Origin: Nocardia bhagyanarayanae
Lineage (GTDB): Bacteria > Actinomycetota > Actinomycetes > Mycobacteriales > Mycobacteriaceae
Direction: 5' to 3'
Assembly (NCBI RefSeq): GCF_006716565.1
Contig: NZ_VFPG01000001.1
Location: forward strand, 4,774,001 to 4,838,000
DNA length: 64,000 bases
Shown piece after piece: positions 39,357-48,254 of this stretch. Both the position numbers and the translations under genes were made by a program. The notes beneath the pieces were generated by a model, which did no database searches, was not told the origin of the DNA, and saw nothing but the letters and a program-made list of their open reading frames with translations. How positions within the stretch are numbered: the stretch's first letter is position 1; the number at the start of each line of letters is the position of its first letter.

Positions 39357-40559
39357 TCACGACTCGAACAGGGTCTGGCCGAGGTAGCCGCCGGGCTCCG
39401 GCACACCGGGCGGGATTACGAACACCGACGATCCGATCGGCGTGGTCCAGACGTTCAGCGCGTCGAAATCCGCCAGCCGCTGCTGCACCGGCAGGTACTG
39501 GACGTCGACGTCGCGCTGGTACGCGGCGAACAGCAGACCCGAGTTGGAGGTCTGGCCGGGCGCGGGGGCGTCGTCGTAGTTGTAGCCACGGCGCAGGAAC
39601 CGTTCGCCGTCGTGGGTGTGACGGGCGCGGGCGATGTGCGCGGAGGGCGGGATCACCGGAATGCCGTGCGCGTCGACGGCCGCGAAATCCGGTTCGTCGA
39701 ATTCACGGCTTCCGGTGAGCGGCGCGCCGTTGCCGAGCTTGCGCCCGACGGTGAGTTCCCTTCCCTCCGGGTCGATTTCGTCCCAGGTGTCCAGCGTCAT
39801 GGCGATCCGGCGCAGCACCAGCGAGGTGCCGCCCGCCAGCCACGGCTGGACGGCGCCGTCGTCCCAGACCAGCCGGTCGAAGTCGGGCGTCCCGGCGGCG
39901 ATGTTGACCGTGCCGTCTACCTGGCCCATCAGGTTGCGCGGGGTCTGGCCGGGCGCCGCGTCACGGAAACCGCGCTGCACCCAGCGCACCGTGAGCAGCG
40001 AGGTGACGCTGCGGCACAGCACCCGCACCGCGTGCGCGACGGTGGTGGCCTCGTCCGCGCAGATCTGCAACAACAGATCCCCGTCGCTCCACGCCGGTTC
40101 CAGCCGATCGATGACGAACGGCGGCAACGGCCGCAGCCAAGCGGGCTTGCGGTGCTCGAGGCCCGCGGCGGTGAACACCCCGGGCCCCAATCCGGCCGTC
40201 ACCGTGAGCCGCGCCGGACGGGCCGCGAGCTCGGGTTCGGTGTCGGCCAGCGCCGCGGCGCCCTGGGTGAGGCGGGCGGCGTCGCCGGTCCAGATCTTCA
40301 GGATGCCCGCGATGTCGTCGCGGTCCAGCCCGGGACGCAGATCGAAGCCGACGAACGCGGCGTGTGTTTGCGGCGCGGTCGCGATTCCGGCTTGGTGCCG
40401 GCCGTAGAACGGTTCGCTCGCCGGTGCGGTCTGCGCGCCGGTGTCGCGGCCGGTGAGTGCGATCGCCCCCGCCCCGAGCCCGACGGCGCCCGCCGCGGCG
40501 GCGCCTCCACCGAGGAGGCGCCTGCGGGTGAGGCCCCGGGTTCTGATCGGCTCAGGCAC
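39357..40559 (-). CDS. Tat-exported DyP-type peroxidase
   Basis: About 400 residues; haem peroxidase of the EfeB/DyP group. The Tat signal is [26 protein letters not shown]. The catalytic GxxDG motif appears as LMGQVDGTVN, and the proximal-His region is AHIARARHTHDGERFLRRGYNYDD. The fold ends with LADFDALNVWTTPIGSSVFVIPPG. GTG 40559 overlaps the stop of the copper-lipoprotein gene by 8 bases, so the pair is co-translated. Relatives take part in iron or haem handling and oxidise dyes; pairing with a copper protein suggests a metal or redox role at the cell surface. Confidence 0.92.
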   Translation of the reverse strand: MPEPIRTRGLTRRRLLGGGAAAAGAVGLGAGAIALTGRDTGAQTAPASEPFYGRHQAGIATAPQTHAAFVGFDLRPGLDRDDIAGILKIWTGDAARLTQGAAALADTEPELAARPARLTVTAGLGPGVFTAAGLEHRKPAWLRPLPPFVIDRLEPAWSDGDLLLQICADEATTVAHAVRVLCRSVTSLLTVRWVQRGFRDAAPGQTPRNLMGQVDGTVNIAAGTPDFDRLVWDDGAVQPWLAGGTSLVLRRIAMTLDTWDEIDPEGRELTVGRKLGNGAPLTGSREFDEPDFAAVDAHGIPVIPPSAHIARARHTHDGERFLRRGYNYDDAPAPGQTSNSGLLFAAYQRDVDVQYLPVQQRLADFDALNVWTTPIGSSVFVIPPGVPEPGGYLGQTLFES

Positions 40560-41112
40560 CGGGCGCGGGAGTCGGGGCGGGCGCGCCCGCGTGATGGTCG
40601 CCGTCGGGCACGTAGTTCTCCTGGTTGCCGGGGAAGTCACGCACCTGCGCGGTGAAGGTCATGGTCGAACCGTCGTCGAAGGACAGCGTGACCGGGGTTT
40701 CGGACCCGGTGCGCAGCGGACCGTTCAATCCCATGAACATGATGTGGTCGGCGCCCGGTGCGAGCGCGAGCGAGCCGCCCGCGGGGATGACGAACCCGCC
40801 CTTCTTCGGGCGCATGGTCTTGGTGCCGCCGGCATCGGCCACCACCTCGTGCAGTTCGACACGTTCGGAGGCGGGACTGGTCGCGGACACGACGGTCAGC
40901 GCCTTGCCGCCGGTGTTGGTCAGCTCGCCGAACGCGGCGGACATACCGCTGTCGGCGGCCTTGATCCACTGGTCCTGGATGGTGATCGCGTCGGCGGCGC
41001 GCACCGAGGCGGGCGTGCTGTCGTTGGACGAGCAGGCGACCAGCAGCAGGGGCGTGGCGGCGAGCGCGGCGGCGCCGCGGATGACGCGTGAGGGTCGGGT
41101 GATGGGGAACAT
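40552..41112 (-). CDS. PCu(A)C-type copper-binding lipoprotein
   Basis: About 186 residues. The lipobox LLLVACSS marks an exported lipoprotein. The PCu(A)C copper motif H-x(11)-M-x(22)-H-x-M is present as RVELHEVVADAGGTKTM then DHIMFMGL, with the fold ending VTLSFDDGSTMTFTAQV. The family passes Cu(I) to cytochrome oxidase or other copper proteins outside the membrane. Its stop overlaps the DyP peroxidase start; the His-rich membrane protein gene lies 359 bases upstream on the same strand. The C-terminal tail is Pro/Ala/His-rich. Confidence 0.9.
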   Translation of the reverse strand: MFPITRPSRVIRGAAALAATPLLLVACSSNDSTPASVRAADAITIQDQWIKAADSGMSAAFGELTNTGGKALTVVSATSPASERVELHEVVADAGGTKTMRPKKGGFVIPAGGSLALAPGADHIMFMGLNGPLRTGSETPVTLSFDDGSTMTFTAQVRDFPGNQENYVPDGDHHAGAPAPTPAPGA

Positions 41113-41471
41113 GGAGAAGCTCCGTTCGGATTCGGGATGTATGTGAGGGACCGCCACCGGTCCGGCGTCGCTTTCGCGCGCGGAAGAGCGCCGTCTGTGT
41201 ACCGGAGGCGAATCATCGAGTCGCGCAAGGGTTGACAGACGGACGGTGAGCAGGTCGGATGCTCCGAGGCGCACTGTGTCGCAGCTCGGCGGCCGCGCTC
41301 GTAGAGCGTGTTCGGGCGTGCCGGATTCCCGTCGGTGTCATATCTCGGCGGGGCGATACCTATGCGACATGCCCGGAAAGCCCATGCCACGTCCGCGGCG
41401 GACGCGACGGCGAATCCCTCGGATGCTCGGCAAATGTTCTGAGCCGGTGACCGCTCGGTGGCGATGTGGGT
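41113..41471. other. Spacer without a recognisable gene
   Basis: About 360 bases between the His-rich membrane protein and the copper lipoprotein, both on the minus strand. No family match in six frames. It should hold the promoter of the lipoprotein-DyP pair; I see no clear copper-box repeat. Confidence 0.4.
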
Positions 41472-41999
41472 CTACCGGTGAGCCGGTGGTCCCCGCGTCC
41501 CGATGCCGGAACTGAGAAGCAGCCTTCGGGGGTTGACGGCACCGCGTGGCGTGACCCGAACGATCGGCGCCGGCGCCGGTGTCGGCACGGTCCTCAACAC
41601 GCGCACGACGTCCCGCACGCTGGACGCCGCGCTCGTCAACGCCGCCTCGGCGCCGCGAATCAGCAACGCACCCACGGGAATCGCCGCGAGATGGGTGAAC
41701 AGCATCACCGTGGTCGCGTGCGATCCATGGTGGTGACCCGGAGACATGGTCAGGGCGGTGTGCCCGATGGCCTGGCCGATCGCCAGCAGCCCCATGAGTT
41801 CGACGAGCCCGGTGCGCAGTCGACGCGAGCCAACGAGCACGCCCACGGCCGCACAGGCCCCGATCAGCAGGGCGACCGACGGCTGCTCCGGTGCGACCAC
41901 GCCACCGCCGAGCGCGTGCGCGGCGATACCGACGGCCCCCGATGCCGATCCGACGAAGGCACCGCGCAGCCGCGTCGATCCCTCCGCCGGTTTACGCAC
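41472..41999 (-). CDS. His-rich integral membrane protein
   Basis: 175 residues from a GTG. Four or so hydrophobic helices (SGAVGIAAHALGGGVV, VALLIGACAAVGVLVG, LVELMGLLAIGQAIGHTAL, VMLFTHLAAIPVGALLI). A metal-ligand-rich loop, MSPGHHHGSHATTVMLFTH, lies between helices 3 and 4. Similar short proteins stand upstream of PCu(A)C genes in actinobacteria and are thought to deal with copper. The last ~40 residues are basic and likely cytoplasmic. Confidence 0.8.
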   Translation of the reverse strand: MRKPAEGSTRLRGAFVGSASGAVGIAAHALGGGVVAPEQPSVALLIGACAAVGVLVGSRRLRTGLVELMGLLAIGQAIGHTALTMSPGHHHGSHATTVMLFTHLAAIPVGALLIRGAEAALTSAASSVRDVVRVLRTVPTPAPAPIVRVTPRGAVNPRRLLLSSGIGTRGPPAHR

Positions 42000-42078
42000 C
42001 GGGTCATACTACCGCCGGTCGTAGTCCTCGACCAGACGGACCTCGCGACGTACCTCGGCGTGAAAGCTGTGCGGAGAC

Positions 42079-42885
42079 TCAGGCGTTGGCGTCGTCCGGG
42101 CGCCGGACGAGCACGGGCAGGAGCTCCGGTCGCTTCGGCTGAATGCCGGTTCCCGACGAGCGGCCGCGCACTCGGCGGGCGACCCACGGGAGCATGTGCC
42201 GGGCCGTCCAGCTGAACTCGGTCGCGACGATCTCGGCCACACTGTGCCGCACCGGTGGCAGCGGATCGCGCCAGCTCGCGTCGGCGCCGGGAAGGGTGAG
42301 GATATCGGCGACGGCACGGGCGACGAGGTCGTGGCCGAGCGGGCTCAGGTGCAGGCGGTCGGCCGACCAGACCAGCGGGTGTGTGGTGGCGGCGACCGGT
42401 TCGAAATCGACCAGGGTGAGCCCGTATCGATCCGCGAGGCGGCGCATTTCGGCGTTGAGCTCGCGCACGCGCGGGGACAGCGGTCGCACGAAGGGCGCGA
42501 TGCCGCCGATGTCGGGATAGGTGAAGGTGATCACGCGGGCGCCGGTGGCGGTGAGCGCTTCGAACATGGCGTGCAGGTCGGCGAGCAGGGCGGCGCGGTC
42601 CAGGCGCGGACGGATGATGTCGTTCATGCCCGCCATCACGGTGACGAGATCGGGCCGCAACGCCACGGCGGGAGCGAGTTGTTCGGCGCGGATCTGGGCG
42701 GCGCGACGGCCGCGGATGGCGAGATTGGCGTAGCGCAGGGCCGGTGTGCCCGCGCCGAGGAGTGCGGCGAATCGGTCGGCCCAGCCGCGGTGTCCGCCGT
42801 CGCCGTCGGGGTCGCCGATGCCTTCGGTCTGGCTGTCGCCGATGGCGACGTAGCGGAGGTAGGAGGGGACGGATCCGGTGTCCAC
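42079..42885 (-). CDS. SGNH/GDSL-type hydrolase
   Basis: 268 residues from a GTG. Block I is YVAIGDSQTEGIGD with the nucleophile Ser near 18, block II has the oxyanion Gly in NLAIRGRRAAQI, block III is VTVMAGMNDI with the oxyanion Asn, and block V is WSADRLHLSPLGHDLVA with catalytic Asp and His. No signal peptide is seen, so it is probably cytoplasmic. It may remove acyl or acetyl groups from lipids or sugars. A basic tail of ~40 residues follows the fold. Confidence 0.92.
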   Translation of the reverse strand: MDTGSVPSYLRYVAIGDSQTEGIGDPDGDGGHRGWADRFAALLGAGTPALRYANLAIRGRRAAQIRAEQLAPAVALRPDLVTVMAGMNDIIRPRLDRAALLADLHAMFEALTATGARVITFTYPDIGGIAPFVRPLSPRVRELNAEMRRLADRYGLTLVDFEPVAATTHPLVWSADRLHLSPLGHDLVARAVADILTLPGADASWRDPLPPVRHSVAEIVATEFSWTARHMLPWVARRVRGRSSGTGIQPKRPELLPVLVRRPDDANA

Positions 42886-42993
42886 GTTCGGCTCCTGCGG
42901 GTTGGCGGCGACGCGCGCGCACCGGGCACCTCCGGCGCAGCAACATCCTACGAGCGGCGGGGTGTTCGAGCCATTCGGTCGAGCCGCCGAGGA

Positions 42994-43734
42994 TTAAAAC
43001 GGCCGGAAGCCCGCGCCGGGCCCGCCGACCCGGTCGATATCGGCGAACACCGTGCCGATCTGCGTGGCCACCGCCGGATCGTGCACCGCCACCTGCGGGT
43101 GCTGACAGGCCACATCGAACACCGTCACCCCGAGCGCGGTGACGCCCACGTGGCCGACGTTCATGCCGACCAGGCGATCACCGACCGTGACCGGTCCACC
43201 GGAATCGCCCGGCTTCGAGCAGACCTGGTTGCGGAACCACGACTCGTTCTGATCCCACACCACGCCGCAGCCGTAGCCGGAGGTGCGTCCGTTCTTGCAG
43301 ACGATCGTGCCCGGCTGCGGCGGTGCGCCCACGCCCGCGATCACCATCGGTCCCACGCTGCGCAGTGGGGTGACCCGTTCGGGATCGAACACGATGACGG
43401 CGTAGTCGTGAACCACGTCGACCAGGACCACGACGCCGATCGGTCCCGCTGTCAGCGCGTGTTCGGCGTGCACAGGCATGCCGCGCATGGTGCAGTGGCC
43501 CGCCGTCAGCCCGACGAGTCGCCCGGCGTTGTCGTGCCCGATCGTGGTCAGCGTGCACGCCGCGTGCTGGCCGATCACGATGCCCGATCCGCCGCCGAGC
43601 ACCGCCGGAGCCGCGGACGCGTGCCCGGGCGACACCATGCCGATCACCAGCGCGGCGATCGCGGTCAGCACGATCCGCACCAGGGCTGTCGCCCGCGTGG
43701 CGTACGGGCGAGGTTGCGGCGTCGCGGCATTCAT
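42994..43734 (-). CDS. Secreted S1-family (trypsin-like) serine protease
   Basis: 246 residues. Signal peptide ALVRIVLTAIAALVIGMVSPGHASA. Catalytic triad: His in GLTAGHCTM, Asp in VHDYAVIVFDP, Ser in KPGDSGGPVTVGD; Cys pairs C-TLTT...GHC and VCK...CG.. .VCS suggest disulfides outside the cell. Similar to small actinobacterial chymotrypsin-like exoproteases. Its ATG overlaps the stop of the FAD oxidase gene (ATGA), an unusual coupling of a secreted protease to an oxidase. Confidence 0.9.
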   Translation of the reverse strand: MNAATPQPRPYATRATALVRIVLTAIAALVIGMVSPGHASAAPAVLGGGSGIVIGQHAACTLTTIGHDNAGRLVGLTAGHCTMRGMPVHAEHALTAGPIGVVVLVDVVHDYAVIVFDPERVTPLRSVGPMVIAGVGAPPQPGTIVCKNGRTSGYGCGVVWDQNESWFRNQVCSKPGDSGGPVTVGDRLVGMNVGHVGVTALGVTVFDVACQHPQVAVHDPAVATQIGTVFADIDRVGGPGAGFRPF

Positions 43735-45137
43735 GAGCGCCGCCCTGAGGTAGCGGCCGCGGGATGGATGTTGTGATGCAGGTGGAAGACGTTGCGCGGA
43801 TCGTATTCGAGCTTGACCGCGGCCAGTTTCGTGTAGTTCTCCCGGCCGTAGCCCGCGATCACCCGGTCCATTCCCTCGTTGCCGATGAAGTTCAGGTACA
43901 CCGCTCCGGTGGCGTAGGGACGCATCGCGGCGATGGTGTTCTTGACCCAGGCGATGCCGTAGGCGTCGTCGGCGGGGTCTTCCCACAGTCCGAACGGGTG
44001 CACCACCCATGCGGCGTCGCGGTAGGGCTGCGGCCACTCCCGCGCACCCGTCGCGACGGCGCCGCCCCACGGCACGAGCAGGCTCTGCGACGGTGTGGGG
44101 ACCAGCATGGCCATGCCTTGTTCGGCGAACCGTCGCACCGCGTCGTCCGGCAGGTCCGCGAGGTGTTCGCTGGACCAGTAGTTGCGCACGCCCGGGGGAT
44201 CGTCGAGCGCGCACTGGATGTCGCAGTAGGGCATCTCGGTGAGCAACTCGCCGTCCGGTCGCAGCGCGAACATCGGCGCGAGCACGTTGCGCAGCTCGGC
44301 CGCGGTGCCCGCGTAGACCGCGATGCAGACCGCCAGCCGCTTGCCATGGAGTTCGGCGGGGACGAAGTCCTCGGGCGGTCCGGTCAGGTAGGCGACGGCC
44401 CCGCCGAGGTCTTCGGTGACTCCGCCCTCGATGAGGTCGCGGTAGGCGGTGGTGACCTCGAGTCCGCGCTCGGCTTCCCACAGCAGCAGTCCCAGCGTGG
44501 TGACCGGCAGTGGATGCAGCTCGAAGGTCAATCGGGTGGCCACACCGAAGTTTCCGCCGCCGCCGTGCAGCGCCCAGAACAGGTCGGGATGCTCGTTCGC
44601 GGAGGCTCGGATCTCGACCCCGTCGGCGGTGACGAGGTCGACGGAAAGCAGGCTGTCGCAAGCCAATCCGAATTTGCGCTCGAACCACCCCGAGCCGCCG
44701 CCGAGAGTCAGCCCGGCCACGCCGGTGCTGGACACCCGCCCTCCGGTGGTGCCGAGGCCGTGCGGCTGGCAGGCGCGATCGAAATCCGCCCAGGTGGCGC
44801 CGCCCTCGACTACGGCGGTGCGCGCTCGCGGGTCGACGGTGACCGCCCGCATGCGCCGCAGGTCCACGACCAGTCCGCCTTCGGTGAGGCTCGCGCCCGC
44901 GACGCTGTGGCCGCCGCCGCGTACGGCCACCTCGAGACCCGTCCGGTCGGCGAAGGCCAGAGCGGCGCGCACGTCCTCGGCGCCGGTGCACTGGGCGATC
45001 ACCGCGGGCCTGCGGTCGACCATCGCGTTGAAGATCGCCCGCGCCGCGTCGTAGCCGGGATCCTCGGGTGTCAGCACCGAACCGGCGAACTGGGGTCGCA
45101 GGGCATCGGCGGCAGCGTAGGGGGAGTGAGTGGTCAT
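43731..45137 (-). CDS. FAD-linked oxidase, BBE-like
   Basis: About 468 residues, ATG after GGAGGCGGT. The PCMH-type FAD-binding domain spans 35-205: VRGGGHSVAGASLTEGGLVVDLRRM contains the His that often binds FAD covalently, and GLTLGGGSGWFERKFGLACDSLL the second loop. The C-terminal berberine-bridge segment is AVYLNFIGNEGMDRVIAGYGRENYTKLAAVKLEYDPRNVFHLHHNI. The usual Cys of bicovalent members is not evident. Typical substrates are alcohols, sugars or alkaloids. It is translated together with the secreted protease that follows. Confidence 0.93.
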   Translation of the reverse strand: MTTHSPYAAADALRPQFAGSVLTPEDPGYDAARAIFNAMVDRRPAVIAQCTGAEDVRAALAFADRTGLEVAVRGGGHSVAGASLTEGGLVVDLRRMRAVTVDPRARTAVVEGGATWADFDRACQPHGLGTTGGRVSSTGVAGLTLGGGSGWFERKFGLACDSLLSVDLVTADGVEIRASANEHPDLFWALHGGGGNFGVATRLTFELHPLPVTTLGLLLWEAERGLEVTTAYRDLIEGGVTEDLGGAVAYLTGPPEDFVPAELHGKRLAVCIAVYAGTAAELRNVLAPMFALRPDGELLTEMPYCDIQCALDDPPGVRNYWSSEHLADLPDDAVRRFAEQGMAMLVPTPSQSLLVPWGGAVATGAREWPQPYRDAAWVVHPFGLWEDPADDAYGIAWVKNTIAAMRPYATGAVYLNFIGNEGMDRVIAGYGRENYTKLAAVKLEYDPRNVFHLHHNIHPAAATSGRRS

Positions 45138-46076
45138 ACCGCCTCCGTGGAACCGCTGTCGGCACAATGTCGGCAAACTTTCAATCGTCCAGTCACGCTA
45201 CGCGCGCGGGTTCGGGGGTTGGCACGGTTGCCGAGAGCGATGCCGAGATGCAATCCCGGGGTGTCGGCGGTGTTCGGTGCGGTCTTTGTCGCGGTGCTGG
45301 AGGTTTGCCGAGGGGATCGGGTAGATCGCTCTCGCGCCCGCGGAACACGGTGAATGCCCAGCTTCCAACAGGTTTGGTGCCGGTTCAGGCGTCGGCATCG
45401 GCTCCGGCAGGCATTCGGAGGGGTACGGCGATGTCGAGACCCGCCACGGCCTTCGTCGCGGCGGGGACACGGTTCGGTGACGGCGCGGTCGCGGTGTGCT
45501 GTGACGCATAGCCTCAGCACGCGCGGTTCTGCACCGTGAGTCCGCGCTCGACGGCCATCCGGCGGTACTCGTCGAACACCTCGAGGGCTCGGCGCGCAAT
45601 GCACCGGACGTCACCGCCCATCGGTCCGGCGGTGTTCATCCACGAGGGCTCCACCTTGCTCGTGTGGCGAATGCCTTGCGGCTGCTGCGTTTTCGTCGCG
45701 GCTCGGAGCACGAGGGCATCGCCCACGAGGCGCGCCCGGTGCACGGTTAGTCGCAAGACCGAGCCGACGACGCACACGGAATCTCCACAAATTCTGGAAC
45801 TTGTGCCGATTCGTCCGTTGGGGCTGCCGATGTCCAGGTCAGCTGCATATCGGCGTCTGTACGCTGCGGGGGTGTCCCGGCCGTATCTGCCTGTCTTGGC
45901 ACACTGTTGGCACACTGCTAAGGCAGGAAAACCTGGCCCAGCCTGGGCATTTGTGGACCTGCGCCGCCAAAACCGAGTCGGTGTGCGGCAGACTTGTGCG
46001 TGGTGTTGTCTGGCGGTGCCGTGGTGTACATGATTGCTTGCGGCTGGCGCCAGGAAGTCTGGTGTCGAGCACCGTG
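45138..46076. other. Stretch of 940 bases without a recognisable gene
   Basis: Spans from the FAD oxidase promoter to the end of the integrase gene. No known family was found. On the minus strand a frame ends GGDVRCIARRALEVFDEYRRMAVERGLTVQNRAC at 45514, which looks protein-like, with a possible ATG near 45639 giving 41 residues; I cannot identify it. No tRNA gene or obvious att site was seen, although this side of an integrase is where one might expect it. GC is lower at 45.8-46.05 kb, consistent with foreign DNA. Confidence 0.3.
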
Positions 46077-47555
46077 CTAGGCGAGCGCGCCGCCATGTGG
46101 TCGTGGGTCCACAGGGTGCTCGGTGTGGGGCAGGCTGCCGGTTTGCAGTGCGTGCAACAGGGTTCCTGCTGACTTCAGATCCGCGGGTTGGGCTTCGGAG
46201 TAGACGCCCAGCGACATCGCTGGGTCGTGTCCGTGCCATGCTGCGACGACGTGGACAGGGATCTTGAGTGCCAGCATGAGGCTGACGCTGGTGTTGCGAA
46301 GGTGCCTGAGCTGGATGCGGCGCAGTCCGGCAGATTCCCTGAGACGGTGAAACTCATTGGTGTACCGCTGGGGAGCGATGGGTGTGCCGTCCTCGTGAAT
46401 GGCGACCAGGCGGTCGTCGCTCCACGTTTCGCCGCGGGCGAGACACTCGGTCATCTGTATCCGCTTGAGTGTGCGGAGGGCGGCGGCCAGGTCGGACGGT
46501 AGGGGAAGGTTGCGCCGGCTCCGCTTTGATTTCGGCAGCCCTTCCACGGGGCTGCCTTTGCTGAGAGGAACACGCCCGCGGCGCACTTTCAATAGGGAGT
46601 CATCGACTCGGAACCAGCGCAGGCCGAGTATTTCGGAGCGACGCATGCCATAGCAGCTCATGAGCCAGCATGCGTACAGGCGGTCGTCGCGGACCGAGTC
46701 TCGGAACGTCTGTACCTCGTCGGGAGTCCACGTTTTCGGGGTGGTGGCGCTGGCGTGTTCATCGTCGTCATCTTCGATCGAGTCTTTCGGACGTTCGACA
46801 AGGGTAACGACGTTGCGGGGCAATGCGCCTTGGTCGACGAAGGACTGGACGACCATACTCAGGACCATCAGGGTTTGCCGGATAGTGACCGGCTTGCAGC
46901 CTTGGGGGTCGGGGTTGGTTTTGTCGCGGTCGACAGCGACGTACACTGCGCGGCGGGGGCGGGTGAGCCGTCCGGTGCGGATCGTGCAGCTCAGTGCGGC
47001 GCCCGCATTGATGTCGGGGAACGCGGCCTTGACTTGGGCCCGCGTGACGCCCTCGGGATGCTCGGCAACGAACGCGGCGACCCGGGACGCGACCGAGCCC
47101 TCACGGACGGACCGGGGATCCACGCGACCCTCGGTGATCATCCATGTCACCAGATCGTCGCCGTCGTTCTTGGTCAAGTCGCGAAGTTTCTTCTCGCCTA
47201 ACCGACGGCGTACCGGCTTGAGGCTTTTGCGGTACCCCTCGAGGCTGTTGATGCGGACGGCGCGTTTCCCTTCGAGCCATAGATCACACGCTTCGTCGAC
47301 TGTGAGGTCGGTGAGCTTGACGAATGTTCCGGCGGCGACCTCGCTCGAGATCCGGCGGAATTCGCGCCGGGCGTCGCTTTTGGTCGAGTAGGTGAATCGC
47401 TGGCGGTCGCGGCTGCCGTCAGGTTTGATACCGACATCGATTTGGAATGTGTAGGTCTTGGTGCCGTCCTTCGCGGTCCTGACATCGATGGGCTCGGATC
47501 GGCGTTGCCGCTGGGGTTTACCGCCATCGGTGGGCGAGCCGGTGATGTCAGCCAC
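46077..47555 (-). CDS. Site-specific tyrosine integrase
   Basis: About 492 residues, larger than the usual 380-420. GTG 47555 sits behind an excellent AAAGGAGGT; a TTG at 47573 is less likely. The N-terminal Arm-type DNA-binding part is YTFQIDVGIKPDGSRDRQRFTYSTKSDARREF, and the SAM-like core domain follows. A winged insert (EHPEGVTRAQVKAAFPDINAGAALSCTIRTGRL) sits in the middle. Catalytic residues: Arg in SCYGMRRSEILGLRW, His-x-x-Arg in LRHLRNTS, His in WHGHDPAMSLGVYSEA with the nucleophile Tyr. It recombines an element at an att site; the excisionase-like gene lies upstream on the same strand. Confidence 0.93.
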   Translation of the reverse strand: MADITGSPTDGGKPQRQRRSEPIDVRTAKDGTKTYTFQIDVGIKPDGSRDRQRFTYSTKSDARREFRRISSEVAAGTFVKLTDLTVDEACDLWLEGKRAVRINSLEGYRKSLKPVRRRLGEKKLRDLTKNDGDDLVTWMITEGRVDPRSVREGSVASRVAAFVAEHPEGVTRAQVKAAFPDINAGAALSCTIRTGRLTRPRRAVYVAVDRDKTNPDPQGCKPVTIRQTLMVLSMVVQSFVDQGALPRNVVTLVERPKDSIEDDDDEHASATTPKTWTPDEVQTFRDSVRDDRLYACWLMSCYGMRRSEILGLRWFRVDDSLLKVRRGRVPLSKGSPVEGLPKSKRSRRNLPLPSDLAAALRTLKRIQMTECLARGETWSDDRLVAIHEDGTPIAPQRYTNEFHRLRESAGLRRIQLRHLRNTSVSLMLALKIPVHVVAAWHGHDPAMSLGVYSEAQPADLKSAGTLLHALQTGSLPHTEHPVDPRPHGGALA

Positions 47556-47840
47556 TTCTCTACCTCCTTTCAAAGGGCAGGTGGTTGTTCGGCGTTGGTT
47601 CGGGAATGACGAGCTTCAGACACAAGTCGGCTCCGAGAGAGCGAAGTGTCGTCAATCGCGCGTCACACTCGCTATGTCCGTGGTCTTCACACGGCGTGGT
47701 GACCGCTCTTCCGGCCTGTGCGCCGCAGGGGAGCACTCTCGTCTTGTAAGGTGACGTGGTTAGGCACGCCGCCTGCGGGCACGGGTCGCGATATGCCCTG
47801 TCAGCCAACGTCTTTAGCTAATAGTGGCGCAGTCCTCGAA

Positions 47841-47886
47841 GATGCCCTCGGCGAAACCACGTGCTCGTGGAGTCGGCGAAACCCGT
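47841..47886. repeat. Imperfect repeat, copy 1
   Basis: A 46-base sequence starting GATGCCCTCGGCGAAACC with the core GTGCTCGTGGAGTCGGCG. A second copy with about 37 of 46 bases identical lies at 51820-51865 in the same orientation. It lies between the integrase and excisionase genes. It could be an att-site remnant or pieces of two related old genes. Confidence 0.5.
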
Positions 47887-48014
47887 CGCTGCGCCAATCC
47901 GGAATCCCGAGACCGGATCACACCCGCTGTGTTCAGTGAACGTTTTCTGAAAGACCTTGTGCGAGAAGGCATGAGAATGCATATGGCACGCAGCATCGTC
48001 CTATCTGCTGACGG

Positions 48015-48254
48015 TCAGCTTCGGTCGACGGACTGCGAATCGGATTGACGACCATCGCGATGAAGCTGGCTTTGTACCCAGGCCGACGGCACTCTTACCC
48101 GGCGGCCGACCCGGACAGATGGCACTTCACCAGCGGCTATGGCGGCATACGCGGTGGAGCGACCGATACCTACCAGGAGCGCGAAGTCATCGACCGAGAT
48201 GGTCGGCGCAGCGTCGAGTCGTAGAAGAACCTCGTATAACTGTTTGTCATTCAC
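48015..48254 (-). CDS. Excisionase-like helix-turn-helix protein
   Basis: 79 residues from a GTG with GGGGGAG upstream. ISVDDFALLVGIGRSTAYAAIAAGEVPSVRVGRRVRVPSAWVQSQL is an HTH_17/MerR-like domain of the kind used by excisionases and AlpA-type regulators. It precedes the integrase gene by 460 bases on the same strand, the common xis-int order. It probably bends DNA at the att site to favour excision. Confidence 0.8.
   Translation of the reverse strand: MNDKQLYEVLLRLDAAPTISVDDFALLVGIGRSTAYAAIAAGEVPSVRVGRRVRVPSAWVQSQLHRDGRQSDSQSVDRS

Noticed and set aside
41864..42946. 360-codon Arg/Pro-rich frame opposite and out of frame with the GDSL hydrolase
   Set aside because: Composition and total overlap with a gene with all SGNH blocks mark it as a shadow.
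42994..45165. A 723-codon minus-strand frame joining the region of the FAD oxidase to the protease
   Set aside because: Only the last 246 codons (the protease) are real. The rest is an out-of-frame reading of the oxidase gene, rich in Arg and Pro.
45138..46076. Possible tRNA or attB next to the integrase
   Set aside because: No cloverleaf, TPsiC-like arm or repeat with the other side was found by eye.
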